64,000 bases of DNA from RYN-230 sp963718305. GTDB taxonomy: Bacteria > Actinomycetota > Actinomycetes > Streptosporangiales > Streptosporangiaceae. The notes under the pieces were generated by a model. It saw only the letters and a list, made by a program, of their open reading frames with translations, did no database searches and was not told the origin of the DNA. Made by a program: the position numbers and the translations under genes. Of the stretch, positions 8,429 to 17,299 are shown in pieces. Position 1 is the first letter of the stretch, and each line of letters starts with the position of its first letter. The DNA lies in contig CAVQZG010000018.1 of NCBI GenBank assembly GCA_963718305.1, forward strand, positions 434,001 to 498,000. Direction: 5' to 3'.

Positions 8429-9070
8429 GTGAGCACTACGGGGATACCTGCCCAGCTTGGCCGCAGGCGTATCACCTCGCGTGCCGAGCTGGAGCACGTC
8501 GCGTTCGAGCTGTTCGACCGGCAGGGGTTCGAGGGCACCACGATCGACGACATCGCGGTGGCGGCCGGCATCGGCCGCCGGACCTTCTTCCGCTACTTCC
8601 CGTCCAAGAACGACGTCCCGTGGGGGAACTTCGAGGACGAGCTGGACCGGATGCGGCGCTGGCTGGCCGCCTGCCCGCCGCAATGGCCGCTGATGGACGC
8701 GATCCGGCTGGCCATCGTCGACTTCAACCAGGTGCCGCCGGAGGACGAGCCCTGGCACCGGCGCCGGATGCAGCTGATCCTGGGCGTGCCGGTGCTGCAG
8801 GCGCACTCCACCCTGCGCTACGCGGAGTGGCGGCAGGTGATCGCGGACTTCGTGGCCGAGCGCACCGGGGAGTCCGCCTGCGCCCTGCTCCCGCAGACGA
8901 TCGCCTACGCGATGCTGGGCGTGGCCATCGCCGCGTACGAGCAGTGGCTCCAGGACGACGACAGCAACCTGAGCGAGCTCCTGGACACGGCCATGCGCGA
9001 CCTCGCCGCGGCGTTCGGGGACGGCCTGCCGCTGCGGGTCGGGCCCGCCGAGCCCCCGGAGCCCCGTTGA
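8429..9070 (+). CDS. mftR: mycofactocin system TetR-type regulator MftR
   Basis: A 213-aa TetR-family repressor, divergent from mftA. The N-terminal helix-turn-helix is conserved (TTIDDIAVAAGIGRRTFF, then RYFPSKND), and the ELEHVAFELFDRQGF stretch is typical of MftR. I choose the GTG at 8429 because the family starts a few residues before RRRITSRAELEHVAF; an open frame continues to 8321 but runs into the operator region. MftR homologues have been reported to repress mft genes and to respond to acyl-CoAs. The stop overlaps the start of the next gene, suggesting co-expression with the metal-receptor protein. Confidence 0.93.
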   Translation: MSTTGIPAQLGRRRITSRAELEHVAFELFDRQGFEGTTIDDIAVAAGIGRRTFFRYFPSKNDVPWGNFEDELDRMRRWLAACPPQWPLMDAIRLAIVDFNQVPPEDEPWHRRRMQLILGVPVLQAHSTLRYAEWRQVIADFVAERTGESACALLPQTIAYAMLGVAIAAYEQWLQDDDSNLSELLDTAMRDLAAAFGDGLPLRVGPAEPPEPR

Positions 9071-9951
9071 GCCCTGGCGGTGACGGTGACCCGGCGCTCC
9101 GGGACGACACCGGGGCCGTGGTCCGTCTCCCGGCCCGGGTCAGCCGGGTCGTGTCCCTGGTCCCCTCGCTGACCGAGACGGTGGCGGTGACCGCGCCCGG
9201 TCTGGTGGCCGGGGCCACCGACTGGTGCACCCATCCGGCCGGCCTGGACGTCCCGCGGGTCCGCGGCACCAAGAACCCGGATGTCCCGGCGGTCATCGCG
9301 CTGCGCCCCGACGTGGTCCTGGCCAACGAGGAGGAAAACCGGCCCGCCGACCTGGCCGCGCTGCGCGAGGCGGGCCTGCCGGTGTGGGTGACCGTGATCC
9401 GCACGCTGGACGAGGCGCTGGTGTCGCTGCGCCGGCTGCTCACGGTCGCGTGCCAGGTCCCGGCCCCCCGGTGGCTGGAAGCCGCGGAGCGGCTCTGGGC
9501 GGCGTTCCCGCCGGACGTGCCGGGGCGCCCGGGCCAGCAGAGGCGCGCCGTGATCCCCATCTGGCGCCGGCCGTGGATGGTGCTCGGGCGGGACACGTTC
9601 GCGGGCGACGTGCTGGCCCGGCTGGGCGTGGAGAACGTGTACGCGGCGCACGCCGGGCGGTACCCGAAGATCCCGCTGGACGAACTCCTGGCCGCGCGCC
9701 CGGACCTGGTCGTGCTGCCGGACGAGCCGTACCGCTTCACCGCAGAAGACGGGCCCGAGTGCTTCCCGGGCGTCCCCGCCGCCCTGGTCAGCGGCCGTCA
9801 CCTGACCTGGTACGGCCCCTCCCTGGCCGAGGCCCCGCACATCCTGGCCGCCCAGCTGTCCGCCGCGTCCTCCTCTTACGGTCCCGGCGATTTAGTTCCA
9901 TCTCTGCCGCCGGACCGCATCCTCGGGCACCGTGATGCGGACCGCCCGTGA
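9067..9951 (+). CDS. helical-backbone metal receptor / BtuF-like binding protein
   Basis: About 294 aa. VSLVPSLTETV near the N-terminus, GATDWCTHPAG, NPDVPAVIALRPDVVLANEEE and WRRPWMVLG are typical of the BtuF/FecB-like helical-backbone fold (vitamin B12 or metal-chelate binding). No signal peptide or lipobox is seen, so unlike transporter-linked BtuF it should be cytosolic; such soluble forms are known as cobalamin-binding-like proteins of unknown role. The TTG start at 9067 overlaps the mftR stop (TTGA) and keeps the conserved RDDTGAVV segment; a GTG at 9118 is the alternative. The last ~25 residues run into the terminator hairpin. A link to mycofactocin rests only on the overlap with mftR. 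Confidence 0.75.
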   Translation: MSPGGDGDPALRDDTGAVVRLPARVSRVVSLVPSLTETVAVTAPGLVAGATDWCTHPAGLDVPRVRGTKNPDVPAVIALRPDVVLANEEENRPADLAALREAGLPVWVTVIRTLDEALVSLRRLLTVACQVPAPRWLEAAERLWAAFPPDVPGRPGQQRRAVIPIWRRPWMVLGRDTFAGDVLARLGVENVYAAHAGRYPKIPLDELLAARPDLVVLPDEPYRFTAEDGPECFPGVPAALVSGRHLTWYGPSLAEAPHILAAQLSAASSSYGPGDLVPSLPPDRILGHRDADRP

Positions 9952-9991
9952 TCATGGGGTGCCTGGAGGCCCAGTAACCCCATGATCACGG
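9946..9991. terminator. bidirectional hairpin between convergent genes
   Basis: A perfect 15-bp inverted repeat, ccgtgatcatggggt / accccatgatcacgg, with a 16-nt loop. It lies between the plus-strand metal-receptor gene (stop 9951) and the minus-strand ligase (stop 10017). There is no T-tract; it is an I-shaped terminator typical of actinomycetes. Confidence 0.7.
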
Positions 9992-10016
9992 CACCTGCAG
10001 CAGGGACCAAAGCCGT

Positions 10017-11720
10017 TCACCGGAGGGCTTCGGCGCCGTCGTAGTGGGCGGCGTGGGTGGCCCGCAGCTTGTACTTGAGGACCTTGCCGCCCACGGTCTC
10101 CGGGAGGGCGTCCGTGAACACCACGGCCTTGGGGGTCTCGTACCCGGCCAGGGCCGCGCGGCAGTGCGCGATGAGCTCGGCCTCGGTCGTCGTGTCCCCG
10201 GGCGTGCGGATCACCACCGCGGTGACGGCCTCGCCCCAGTGCGCGTGCGGCAGGCCGATGACCGCGGACTTGGCCACCCCCGGGTGCAGCCCGAGCACCG
10301 CCTCCACGCGGAGGCTGGAGACGTTCTCGCCGCCGGTCTTCACGATGTCCTTGTAGCGGTCCAGCATCACCCGCAGCCCCTCGTCGTCGTAGACGCAGCT
10401 GTCGCCGGAATGGAACCAGCCGAAGCGGAACGCCTCGCGGGTGGCGGCCTCGTCGCGGTAGTAGCCGGACATCATCGACGGGGAGCGGTACACCGCCTCG
10501 CCGGGCGTGCCGGGGGACGACTTGAGGTCCTGGCCCTCCGGGTCGAGCACGGTCGAGGCCAGCACGGGACTGGGCACGCCCACGTAGTTCTGCTTCGGGG
10601 CGGTACGCGCGTACAGCTCGGGCCACTTGTCCGGCCAGAACCGGTGGCACGAGATGGATTCGGTCTGCCCGAAGATCTCGAACACCAGCAGGTCGTCGCC
10701 GCAGTGCTGCTTCATCGAGGCCAGCGTGGCCGGGGGGAGCGCCGCCCAGCCGTAAACGATGACCTTCAGGCTGCGCGCGTCGAGGCCGGGGCGCTGGGTG
10801 AGCACGGCGTCCAGGGCGTTGATCATCATCGGCGAGCCGGCCCACAGCGCGGTCACCCGCTCATCGGCGATCATCTCGGCGATCCGGCCCGGGTCCGGCT
10901 TGCGGCCCAGGATGAGCGTGCCGCCGGACAGGAACACCGAGTAGGTGAAGGGCTGGTCGCCGACGTGGTAGAGCATCGGCAGGAACGTGCCGACCCGCAG
11001 CTCCGACTCGATGCGCAGGCCGCGGGTCAGGGACAGCGCGAACCCGTAGGCCGCCATGTAGCTGCACGTGTGCGAGATCATCACGCCCTTGGGCAGGGCT
11101 GTGGTGCCGGAGGTGAACAGCAGCTCCCAGATGTCGTCGCCGTGGATCTCCACGTCCGGCTCGGTGACCGGCTGGCCGGCGACGAAGTCGGTGAACGAGA
11201 CGCTGCCCGGCACCGGCCCGCCGCCGATGGTGATGGTCACGGCCACCTCCAGCCCGTTGGCCGCGAACGGCGCCCCGGCGGCCGGCCAGAACTCGGCGTC
11301 CACGATCGCGAGCTTCGGCTCGACCAGCCTGATCATGGCCGAGACCATGTCCGGGGCCATCATCGGGTTGATCGGCGCGACCACCAGCCCGGCCTTGGCC
11401 GCGCCGATCTTGATCAGGTAGCCCTCGATCGAGTTCTCGCAGAACAGCATGACCACGTCGCCTCGGTCCAGGCCGCGGGCCAGCAGGGCGTGGGCGATCT
11501 GGTTGGCGACCTGGTCGGCCTGCCGGTAGGTCAGCCGCGCGAAGGCGGGATCCGCGTAGGCGCCCTCCCGGCCGACCAGGGCCTCCTGGTCGGGGAAGCT
11601 CCACGTCATGCGCTCGAGCAGATCGCCGACGCTGGTGCGCTCCCAGCGGTGGGTGGCGCGCCGGTGGTGCAGGCTCGTCACATCGAAGTCAGTCGCAGTG
11701 AAGTCAGCGGCCATCGCCAC
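10017..11720 (-). CDS. acyl-CoA ligase (AMP-binding, fatty-acid-CoA ligase type)
   Basis: A 567-aa ANL-superfamily ligase making an acyl-AMP and then an acyl-CoA. The P-loop LLFTSGTTALPKG is at about 205-217, the adenine motif is FGQTES, the hinge is DRYKDIVKTGGENVSS, and the C-terminal catalytic lysine lies in VGGKVLKYKLR. The GTG at 11720 has GGAGAGGA upstream; an ATG lies two codons in. It is divergent from the acyl-CoA carboxylase operon across 229 nt containing palindromes at 11773-11810, so shared regulation is likely. By context it would activate the acid fed into that operon, as AtuH does in terpene catabolism; the substrate is inferred, not seen. Confidence 0.9.
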   Translation of the reverse strand: MAMAADFTATDFDVTSLHHRRATHRWERTSVGDLLERMTWSFPDQEALVGREGAYADPAFARLTYRQADQVANQIAHALLARGLDRGDVVMLFCENSIEGYLIKIGAAKAGLVVAPINPMMAPDMVSAMIRLVEPKLAIVDAEFWPAAGAPFAANGLEVAVTITIGGGPVPGSVSFTDFVAGQPVTEPDVEIHGDDIWELLFTSGTTALPKGVMISHTCSYMAAYGFALSLTRGLRIESELRVGTFLPMLYHVGDQPFTYSVFLSGGTLILGRKPDPGRIAEMIADERVTALWAGSPMMINALDAVLTQRPGLDARSLKVIVYGWAALPPATLASMKQHCGDDLLVFEIFGQTESISCHRFWPDKWPELYARTAPKQNYVGVPSPVLASTVLDPEGQDLKSSPGTPGEAVYRSPSMMSGYYRDEAATREAFRFGWFHSGDSCVYDDEGLRVMLDRYKDIVKTGGENVSSLRVEAVLGLHPGVAKSAVIGLPHAHWGEAVTAVVIRTPGDTTTEAELIAHCRAALAGYETPKAVVFTDALPETVGGKVLKYKLRATHAAHYDGAEALR

Positions 11721-11772
11721 TCACGTCCTCTCCGACGGGTGATCGCGCAAAGCTGGTCATCGCCTGCGACCA

Positions 11773-11810
11773 GGAAAGTGACTTTCCATTCACTACAGTC
11801 GTCACTGTAG
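11773..11810. promoter_or_regulatory. two palindromes in the ligase/carboxylase divergent region
   Basis: GGAAAG-tga-CTTTCC (11773-11787) and CTACAGT-cgtc-ACTGTAG (11793-11810) are perfect dyads five bases apart, about 55-90 bp upstream of the ligase start and 140-175 bp upstream of the carboxylase start. A likely target is the TetR protein encoded inside the operon (19167-19928); this is inference. Confidence 0.5.
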
Positions 11811-11949
11811 GCATCGCATTACCGCTTGAGAAGGCCCAACCGGAATCTGGTTGACCAGCCTGGCGCCTGAAGTGAATCGCAGTTAACCTCAGCTCAAAGA
11901 TCAGCACACGGATCAGCAAGCGACCGAGCAGACGACCAGAGGGGGCTGC

Positions 11950-13548
11950 GTGCCTGTCCTGCGATCGGCGGTGGACACGGCCAGCGAGGCGTACCTGGCC
12001 AACCGCGCTGGGCAGCTGGCGGCCATCGCCGCCCTGGACGAGCAGCTCGAGCTGGCCCGCGCGGGCGGCGGCGCGAAATACGCGCAGCGGCACCGTGACC
12101 GGGGCCGGCTGCTCGCCCGGGAGCGCGTCGAGCTCCTGGTCGACCGGGACTCGCCGCTGCTCGAGCTGTCGTCCCTGGCCGCGTGGGGGACCGAGTTCGT
12201 GGTCGGCGCGAGCATCGTCACCTGCGTCGGCGTGGTGTCCGGGGTCGAGTGCGTCCTGATCGCCCACGACCCGACCGTCCGCGGCGGGTCGATGAACCCG
12301 TACACGTTGCGCAAGGGCCTGCGGGCCCTGGAGATCGCCCGCCGCAACCGGCTGCCGGTCATCAACCTGGTCGAGTCCGGCGGCGCCGACCTGCCCACCC
12401 AGTCGGACCTGTTCGTCCCGGCGGGCCGGATCTTCCGCGATCTCACCGAGCTGTCCGCGATGGGCATCCCCACGATCGCGCTGGTCTTCGGCAACTCCAC
12501 CGCGGGCGGCGCGTACGTGCCGGGCATGTGCGACTACTCGGTGCTGGTCGACGGGCAGGCCAAGGTGTTCCTCGGCGGCCCCCCGCTGGTCAAGATGGCC
12601 ACCGGCGAGGAAGCCGACGACGAGTCCCTGGGTGGTGCGGACATGCACTCGCGGATTTCGGGCCTGGCCGACCACTTCGCCGTCGACGAACTGGACTGCC
12701 TCCGCATCGGCCGGCAGATCGTCGCCGAGCTGCACTGGCACAAGCTCGGCCCGCCGCCCAGCGAGCCCGCCGACCCGCCGCTGTATGACCCGGACGAGCT
12801 GCTGGGCATCGTGTCCGCGGACTTCCGGGTGCCGTTCGATCCGCGCGAGGTGCTGGCCCGGGTCGTGGACGGCTCACGGTTCGGCGAGTACAAGCCGCGC
12901 TACGGGACCAGCCTGGTCACCGGCTGGGCCTCGGTCCACGGCTACCCGGTCGGGGTGCTGGCCAATGCGCGCGGCGTGCTGTTCAGCGAGGAGGCCAAGA
13001 AGGCCACCGAGTTCATCCTGCTGGCCAACCAGAGCGACACGCCGCTGATCTTCCTGCAGAACACCACCGGCTACATGGTCGGCACCCAGTACGAGCAGGG
13101 CGGCATCATCAAGGACGGCGCCAAGATGATCAACGCGGTGACCAACTCGGCCGTCCCGCACATCACGGTGAACATGGCCGCCTCGTTCGGCGCGGGTAAC
13201 TACGGCATGTCGGGCCGGGCCTACGACCCCCGGTTCATGTTCGCCTGGGCCAACGCCAAGCTGGCCGTGATGGGCGCGCAGCAGCTCGCCGGGGTGATGT
13301 CCATCGTCGCGCGGCAGTCGGCCGAGTCCACCGGCCGGGCCTTCGACGCCGAGGCCGACGACCAGCGGCGCCAGCTGATCGAGGCGCAGATCGAGCGGGA
13401 ATCGGATGCGTTCTTCGTCAGCGCGCGGCTCTACGACGACGGCGTCATCGATCCGCGGGATACCCGGTCCGTGCTCGGCATGGCGCTGTCCGCGGCGCAT
13501 TCCGGCTCCGTCGAGGGGCGCCGCGGCTTCGGCGTCTTCCGGATGTAG
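11950..13548 (+). CDS. acyl-CoA carboxylase carboxyltransferase (beta) subunit
   Basis: A 532-aa crotonase-fold carboxyltransferase of the AccD/MccB/AtuC type. The N-half has GGSMNPYTLRKG, ESGGADLPTQSD and FGNSTAGGAYVPGMCDY (oxyanion-hole glycines); the C-half has QNTTGYMVG and AASFGAGNYGMSGRAYDPRF. With the alpha subunit next door it transfers carboxyl from biotin to an acyl-CoA; similarity to methylcrotonyl- and geranyl-CoA carboxylases suggests a branched unsaturated substrate (inference). The GTG start has GAGGGGG upstream. It is the first gene of a seven-gene coupled operon. Confidence 0.93.
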   Translation: MPVLRSAVDTASEAYLANRAGQLAAIAALDEQLELARAGGGAKYAQRHRDRGRLLARERVELLVDRDSPLLELSSLAAWGTEFVVGASIVTCVGVVSGVECVLIAHDPTVRGGSMNPYTLRKGLRALEIARRNRLPVINLVESGGADLPTQSDLFVPAGRIFRDLTELSAMGIPTIALVFGNSTAGGAYVPGMCDYSVLVDGQAKVFLGGPPLVKMATGEEADDESLGGADMHSRISGLADHFAVDELDCLRIGRQIVAELHWHKLGPPPSEPADPPLYDPDELLGIVSADFRVPFDPREVLARVVDGSRFGEYKPRYGTSLVTGWASVHGYPVGVLANARGVLFSEEAKKATEFILLANQSDTPLIFLQNTTGYMVGTQYEQGGIIKDGAKMINAVTNSAVPHITVNMAASFGAGNYGMSGRAYDPRFMFAWANAKLAVMGAQQLAGVMSIVARQSAESTGRAFDAEADDQRRQLIEAQIERESDAFFVSARLYDDGVIDPRDTRSVLGMALSAAHSGSVEGRRGFGVFRM

Positions 13549-13554
13549 GCCCCG

Positions 13555-15633
13555 GTGACCACCCAGGTGAGCACGCCGATGAGCATCAGCAAGCTCCTGA
13601 TCGCCAACCGCGCCGAGATCGCGTCGCGGATCATCCGCACGGCCCGCGCCATGGACATCGCCACCGTGGCGGTGTTCTCCGACCCCGACGCCGGGCTGCC
13701 CTACGTGCTCGAGGCCGACGAGGCCGTCCGGCTGCCCGGCTCGGCCCCGGCCGACACTTACCTGTGCGGCCAGTCGCTGATCGACGCGGCCGCCGCGACC
13801 GGCGCGGACGCGGTGCACCCGGGCTACGGGTTCCTCTCCGAGAACGCCGACTTCGCCCGGGCCTGCGCCGCGGCCGGCCTGACTTTCGTCGGGCCGTCGC
13901 CCGGGGCCATCGAGGCCATGGGGTCCAAGATCGCGGCGAAAGAGCTGATGGCCAGCGCGGGGGTGCCGGTGCTGCCCGGTGCTGTTTTCGACGACCCGGA
14001 TGTGGACGGCACAGCCGAGCCCGATCCCGCCGAGCTGCGCAAGGCCGCGGAGGACATCGGCTTCCCCGTCCTGGTCAAGGCGGCTTACGGCGGCGGCGGC
14101 CGGGGCATGCGGATCGTGACGGGCCCGGACGAGATCGTGGCGGCCGTGGCCAGCGCCCGCCGCGAGGCCGCGTCGGCCTTCGGCAACGGGACGGTGTTCC
14201 TGGAACGCTTCGTGGAGTCGCCGCGGCACGTCGAGGTCCAGATCCTCGGCGACCGCGCCGGGACCGTGGTGCACCTGTTCGAGCGGGAGTGCTCGATCCA
14301 GCGCCGCTATCAGAAGATCATTGAGGAAGCTCCGTCCCCGGCCGTCGGCCAGGACCTGCGGGCCGGGCTCTGCCGGGCCGCCGTGGCTGCGGGGCAGGCC
14401 ATCGGCTACGTGGGGGCCGGGACCGTCGAGTTCGTGCTGGACGCCTCGGGGCGCTTCTACTTCCTGGAGGTCAACACCCGCCTGCAGGTCGAGCACCCGG
14501 TCACCGAGCTCATCACCGGCCTGGACCTGGTCCGGCTGCAGCTGGAGATCGCGGCGGGCCGGCCGCTGCCGCCTCAGGTTATCGGGGCGGGCTTCACCGG
14601 CCACGCCATCGAGGCCCGGCTCTACGCCGAGGACGTGCCGGCCGGCTACCTGCCCGCGAGCGGCGACGTGCACACGCTTGAGATCGACGCCGCCGACGGG
14701 CTGCGGGTGGACGCGGGCTTCGCCTCCGGCACCCGGGTCAGCACGTTCTACGACTCGATGCTGGCCAAGGTGATCGGTTACGGCCCGACCCGCGACGACG
14801 CGCGGCGGGTGCTGGCCGCGGCGCTGGCCCGGGCCCGGCTGCACGGCGTCGTGACCAACCGCGACCTGCTGGTCGGTATCTTGCGCGAGCCGGAGTTCGC
14901 GGCCGGCCAGATCGACACCGGCTACCTGGACCGGCACCGGCCGGAGGAACTGAACCCGCCGCACCCGGAGGCCGGCCCCGTGCACCTGCTGGCCGTGGCC
15001 CTGGCCGGGCAGGCCCGGCGGCGCGCCGGGGCCCCGGTGCTGGCCAGCCTGCCCTCGGGCTGGCGGAACAACCCCAGCGCCCCGCAGCGGGCCAGCTACG
15101 AACTGGACGGGCGGCCCGCCGAGGTGAGCTACGGCTTCGGCCGCGACGGGCTGCACGCCGAGGTGGACGGGGCCGCGGTGGGCAACGTGGTGCTGCACGG
15201 CGTGCGGCCCGATCCCGGTTCTGTGACGGCGCACGGGGCGGGGGCTGGCGGCCTGGCGCGGATGCGGGTGGACCTCGAGATCGGCGGGGTGCGCCGGGTC
15301 ATCCAGGTGACGCAGGCGGGCCGCACGTCCTACGTGGACAGCGCCCTGGGGCACAGCGTGGTGATCGAGGCCGACCGGTTCCCCGATCCGGCCGCCCTGG
15401 CCCAGGCCGGTTCCCTGCTCGCCCCGATGCCCGGGACCGTCGTCCGGGTTGAGGCCGCCGTGGGTGATCTGGTCGAGGCGGGGGCCGTGATCCTCGCCAT
15501 CGAGGCCATGAAGATGGAGCACTCGATCTACGCTCCCGCCCGCGGCGTCGTCACCGAACTCCCGATCAGCGTCGGCGCCCAGGTCGACAGCGGGTCGGTG
15601 CTGGCCGTCCTGGAGGAGGAAGCCCGTGACTGA
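13555..15633 (+). CDS. acyl-CoA carboxylase alpha subunit (biotin carboxylase-BCCP)
   Basis: 692 aa. The biotin carboxylase N-domain LIANRAEIASRIIRTA is near the start, the ATP-grasp domain has KAAYGGGGRGMRIV, the catalytic region FLEVNTRLQVEHPVTE is near 300, and a C-terminal biotinyl domain carries IEAMKMEHS with the biotin lysine at about 654. The 6-nt gap to the beta subunit and 8-nt overlap with the next gene show one translational unit. The GTG at 13555 is taken; an in-frame ATG at 13579 is possible. The linker between carboxylase and BCCP is long, as in MCC and GCC alpha subunits. Confidence 0.94.
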   Translation: MTTQVSTPMSISKLLIANRAEIASRIIRTARAMDIATVAVFSDPDAGLPYVLEADEAVRLPGSAPADTYLCGQSLIDAAAATGADAVHPGYGFLSENADFARACAAAGLTFVGPSPGAIEAMGSKIAAKELMASAGVPVLPGAVFDDPDVDGTAEPDPAELRKAAEDIGFPVLVKAAYGGGGRGMRIVTGPDEIVAAVASARREAASAFGNGTVFLERFVESPRHVEVQILGDRAGTVVHLFERECSIQRRYQKIIEEAPSPAVGQDLRAGLCRAAVAAGQAIGYVGAGTVEFVLDASGRFYFLEVNTRLQVEHPVTELITGLDLVRLQLEIAAGRPLPPQVIGAGFTGHAIEARLYAEDVPAGYLPASGDVHTLEIDAADGLRVDAGFASGTRVSTFYDSMLAKVIGYGPTRDDARRVLAAALARARLHGVVTNRDLLVGILREPEFAAGQIDTGYLDRHRPEELNPPHPEAGPVHLLAVALAGQARRRAGAPVLASLPSGWRNNPSAPQRASYELDGRPAEVSYGFGRDGLHAEVDGAAVGNVVLHGVRPDPGSVTAHGAGAGGLARMRVDLEIGGVRRVIQVTQAGRTSYVDSALGHSVVIEADRFPDPAALAQAGSLLAPMPGTVVRVEAAVGDLVEAGAVILAIEAMKMEHSIYAPARGVVTELPISVGAQVDSGSVLAVLEEEARD

Positions 15634-16435
15634 CCCGGCCCGTGACGAGCCCGTGCAGGACGGGCCCGTGCGTGATGAGCCCGTGCGTTATGAGGTCGTG
15701 CGCGGCGTGGCCTGGCTGACCATCGACCGCCCGGAAGCCCGCAACGCGCTGAGCAAGGCCGTGCGGGACGGCCTGTTCGCCGGGGTACGCCGGTTCAATG
15801 ACGACGACACGGCCAGGGTCCTCGTGCTCACCGGCGCGGGCGACCGCGCCTTCTGCGCGGGCGGGGACCTCAAGGAAATGGCGGCTGACTCGCTGACCGT
15901 GCCCCCGCCGGATTTCCTGCCCCAGTTCGGCCGCAACATCGACGTGGCCAAGCCCACCATCGCGGCGGTCAACGGGGTCGCGTACGCGGGCGGGTTCCTG
16001 CTGGCGCAGAACTGCGACCTGTGCGTCGCGGCCGAGTCCGCCCGGTTCGCCGTGACCGAGGTCAAGGTGGGCCGCGGCTCGCCCTGGGCGGTGCCGTTGT
16101 CCTGGCTGGTGCCGCCCCGCATCGCCATGCAGATCCTGCTCACCGGGGATCCGCTCAGCGCGGCCCGGGCCTACGAGATCGGGCTGGTCAACCAGGTGGT
16201 GCCGGACGCTGAGCTGGTCCCGGCCGTGCAGGCCCTGGCCGAGCGCATCGCCGCCAACGCCCCACTGTCGGTCATGGCCGCCAAGCGCACGGTCTACCTG
16301 GCGCTGCGGCACCGGCTCGACGACGCGTTCACGGAGGCCGAAGAGATCTGGGCGCCGGTCTACCACAGCGCGGACGCCCAGGAAGGCCCGGCCGCCTTCA
16401 GGGACAAGCGCCGCCCGGTCTGGACTGGCCGCTGA
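15626..16435 (+). CDS. enoyl-CoA hydratase/isomerase family protein
   Basis: A 269-aa crotonase-family protein. Oxyanion-hole elements FCAGGDLKEM and NGVAYAGGFLLAQN are present; the second carries the expected glycine pair, and an acidic residue precedes KVGRGSPWAV. In an AtuC/AtuF-type pathway this would be the AtuE-like hydratase of the carboxylated enoyl-CoA; that step is inferred from order only. The GTG start lies 8 nt inside the alpha-subunit gene. The first 20 residues (RDEPVQDGPVRDEPV) come from a 15-bp tandem array and are not expected to be folded. Confidence 0.9.
   Translation: MTDPARDEPVQDGPVRDEPVRYEVVRGVAWLTIDRPEARNALSKAVRDGLFAGVRRFNDDDTARVLVLTGAGDRAFCAGGDLKEMAADSLTVPPPDFLPQFGRNIDVAKPTIAAVNGVAYAGGFLLAQNCDLCVAAESARFAVTEVKVGRGSPWAVPLSWLVPPRIAMQILLTGDPLSAARAYEIGLVNQVVPDAELVPAVQALAERIAANAPLSVMAAKRTVYLALRHRLDDAFTEAEEIWAPVYHSADAQEGPAAFRDKRRPVWTGR
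15641..15700. repeat. 4 x 15-bp degenerate array in the hydratase N-terminus
   Basis: Units such as cgtgacgagcccgtg, caggacgggcccgtg, cgtgatgagcccgtg and cgttatgaggtcgtg follow one another in frame and encode the N-terminal acidic tail. Confidence 0.85.
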
Positions 16436-17299
16436 TGCCCGCCGACCTGAGTGCGCTCACCGCCGACCTGATCGCCGAGACGGCCTGGCTGGACGAGATC
16501 CTCGAGGCGCTACCCCCCGCCCAGTGGCAGCTCCCCACGCCCGCCCCGGGCTGGACCATCGCCGATCAGGTCAGCCACCTCGCCTACTTCGACGAGGCGA
16601 CCCTGCTCTCGATCCGCGACCCGGACCTGTTCCGCCGCGACGCGGACGCCCTGGCCGGGCGGGGCAGCGACTTCCCCGACCAGATCGCCGCCGAGTACCG
16701 CCACCTCGGTGCCGCCGAACTGCTGCGCTGGTTCCGGACCGCCCGCCAGGCTCTGCTCGACGGCTACGCGAGCGTCGACCCCGCCGCCCGGCTGCCCTGG
16801 TACGGCCTGGACATGGGGCCCGCTTCGTCGGTCACGGCCCGGCTGATGGAAACCTGGGCGCACGGCCAGGACATCGCCGACACCCTCGGCATCGAGCGGC
16901 CGGCCACCAGCCGGCTGCGGCACGTCGCGCACCTCGGCGTGCGCAGCCTGCCCTACAGCTACGCGGTCAACGGCCTGCCCAGGCCGGACGCTCCCATCCG
17001 GGTCGAGCTCACGGCGCCCGACGGCGGCCAGTGGACCTGGGGGCCCGCCGACGCCGCCCGACCAGGTCCGCGGCACCGCGCTCGACTTCTGCCTCGTGGT
17101 CACCCAGCGGCGGCACCGCACCGACACCGGGCTGGTGATCACCGGCCAGACCGCCGGCCAGTGGATCGCCATCGCGCAGGCCTTCGCCGGGGCGGCCGGG
17201 CGGGGCCGGCCGCCGCGCAGTGGCCCAAGAAGCGATGGTCCAAGGAGCGGTGGTCCGAGGACCAGTGCGGCTGCGCCGCAGGGAGGGGCGCCAGCATGA
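16435..17299 (+). pseudogene. TIGR03084-family metal-binding protein, one-base frameshift
   Basis: DinB/mycothiol-dependent maleylpyruvate isomerase-type fold: AETAWLDEILEALPPAQW, then PGWTIADQVSHLAYFD with the metal histidine, and later ETWAHGQDIAD. The frame breaks in the C-run at 17057-17059. Dropping one C restores GPADAADQVRGTALDFC, VVTQRRHRTDTGL and QAFAG, the expected C-terminal domain, and the corrected frame stops at 17297-17299, overlapping the next start as ATGA. Because of the extra C the uncorrected frame runs on into the AtuA gene and mimics a 911-aa fusion. Such proteins commonly sit beside acyl-CoA carboxylase/AtuA genes in actinomycetes; the substrate is unknown. ATG at 16435 overlaps the hydratase stop (TGATG). 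Confidence 0.82.
17225..17269. repeat. 3 x 15-bp array at the 3' end of the TIGR03084 gene
   Basis: Units ccaagaagcgatggt, ccaaggagcggtggt and a diverged third copy. In the corrected frame they encode a Ser/Gly/Pro/Arg tail just before the stop. Confidence 0.8.

Noticed and set aside
12874..15522. An 882-aa minus-strand open frame opposite the carboxylase genes
   Set aside because: Antisense shadow of high-GC codon bias: His/Gly/Arg/Pro-rich translation without any domain, opposite well-supported genes.
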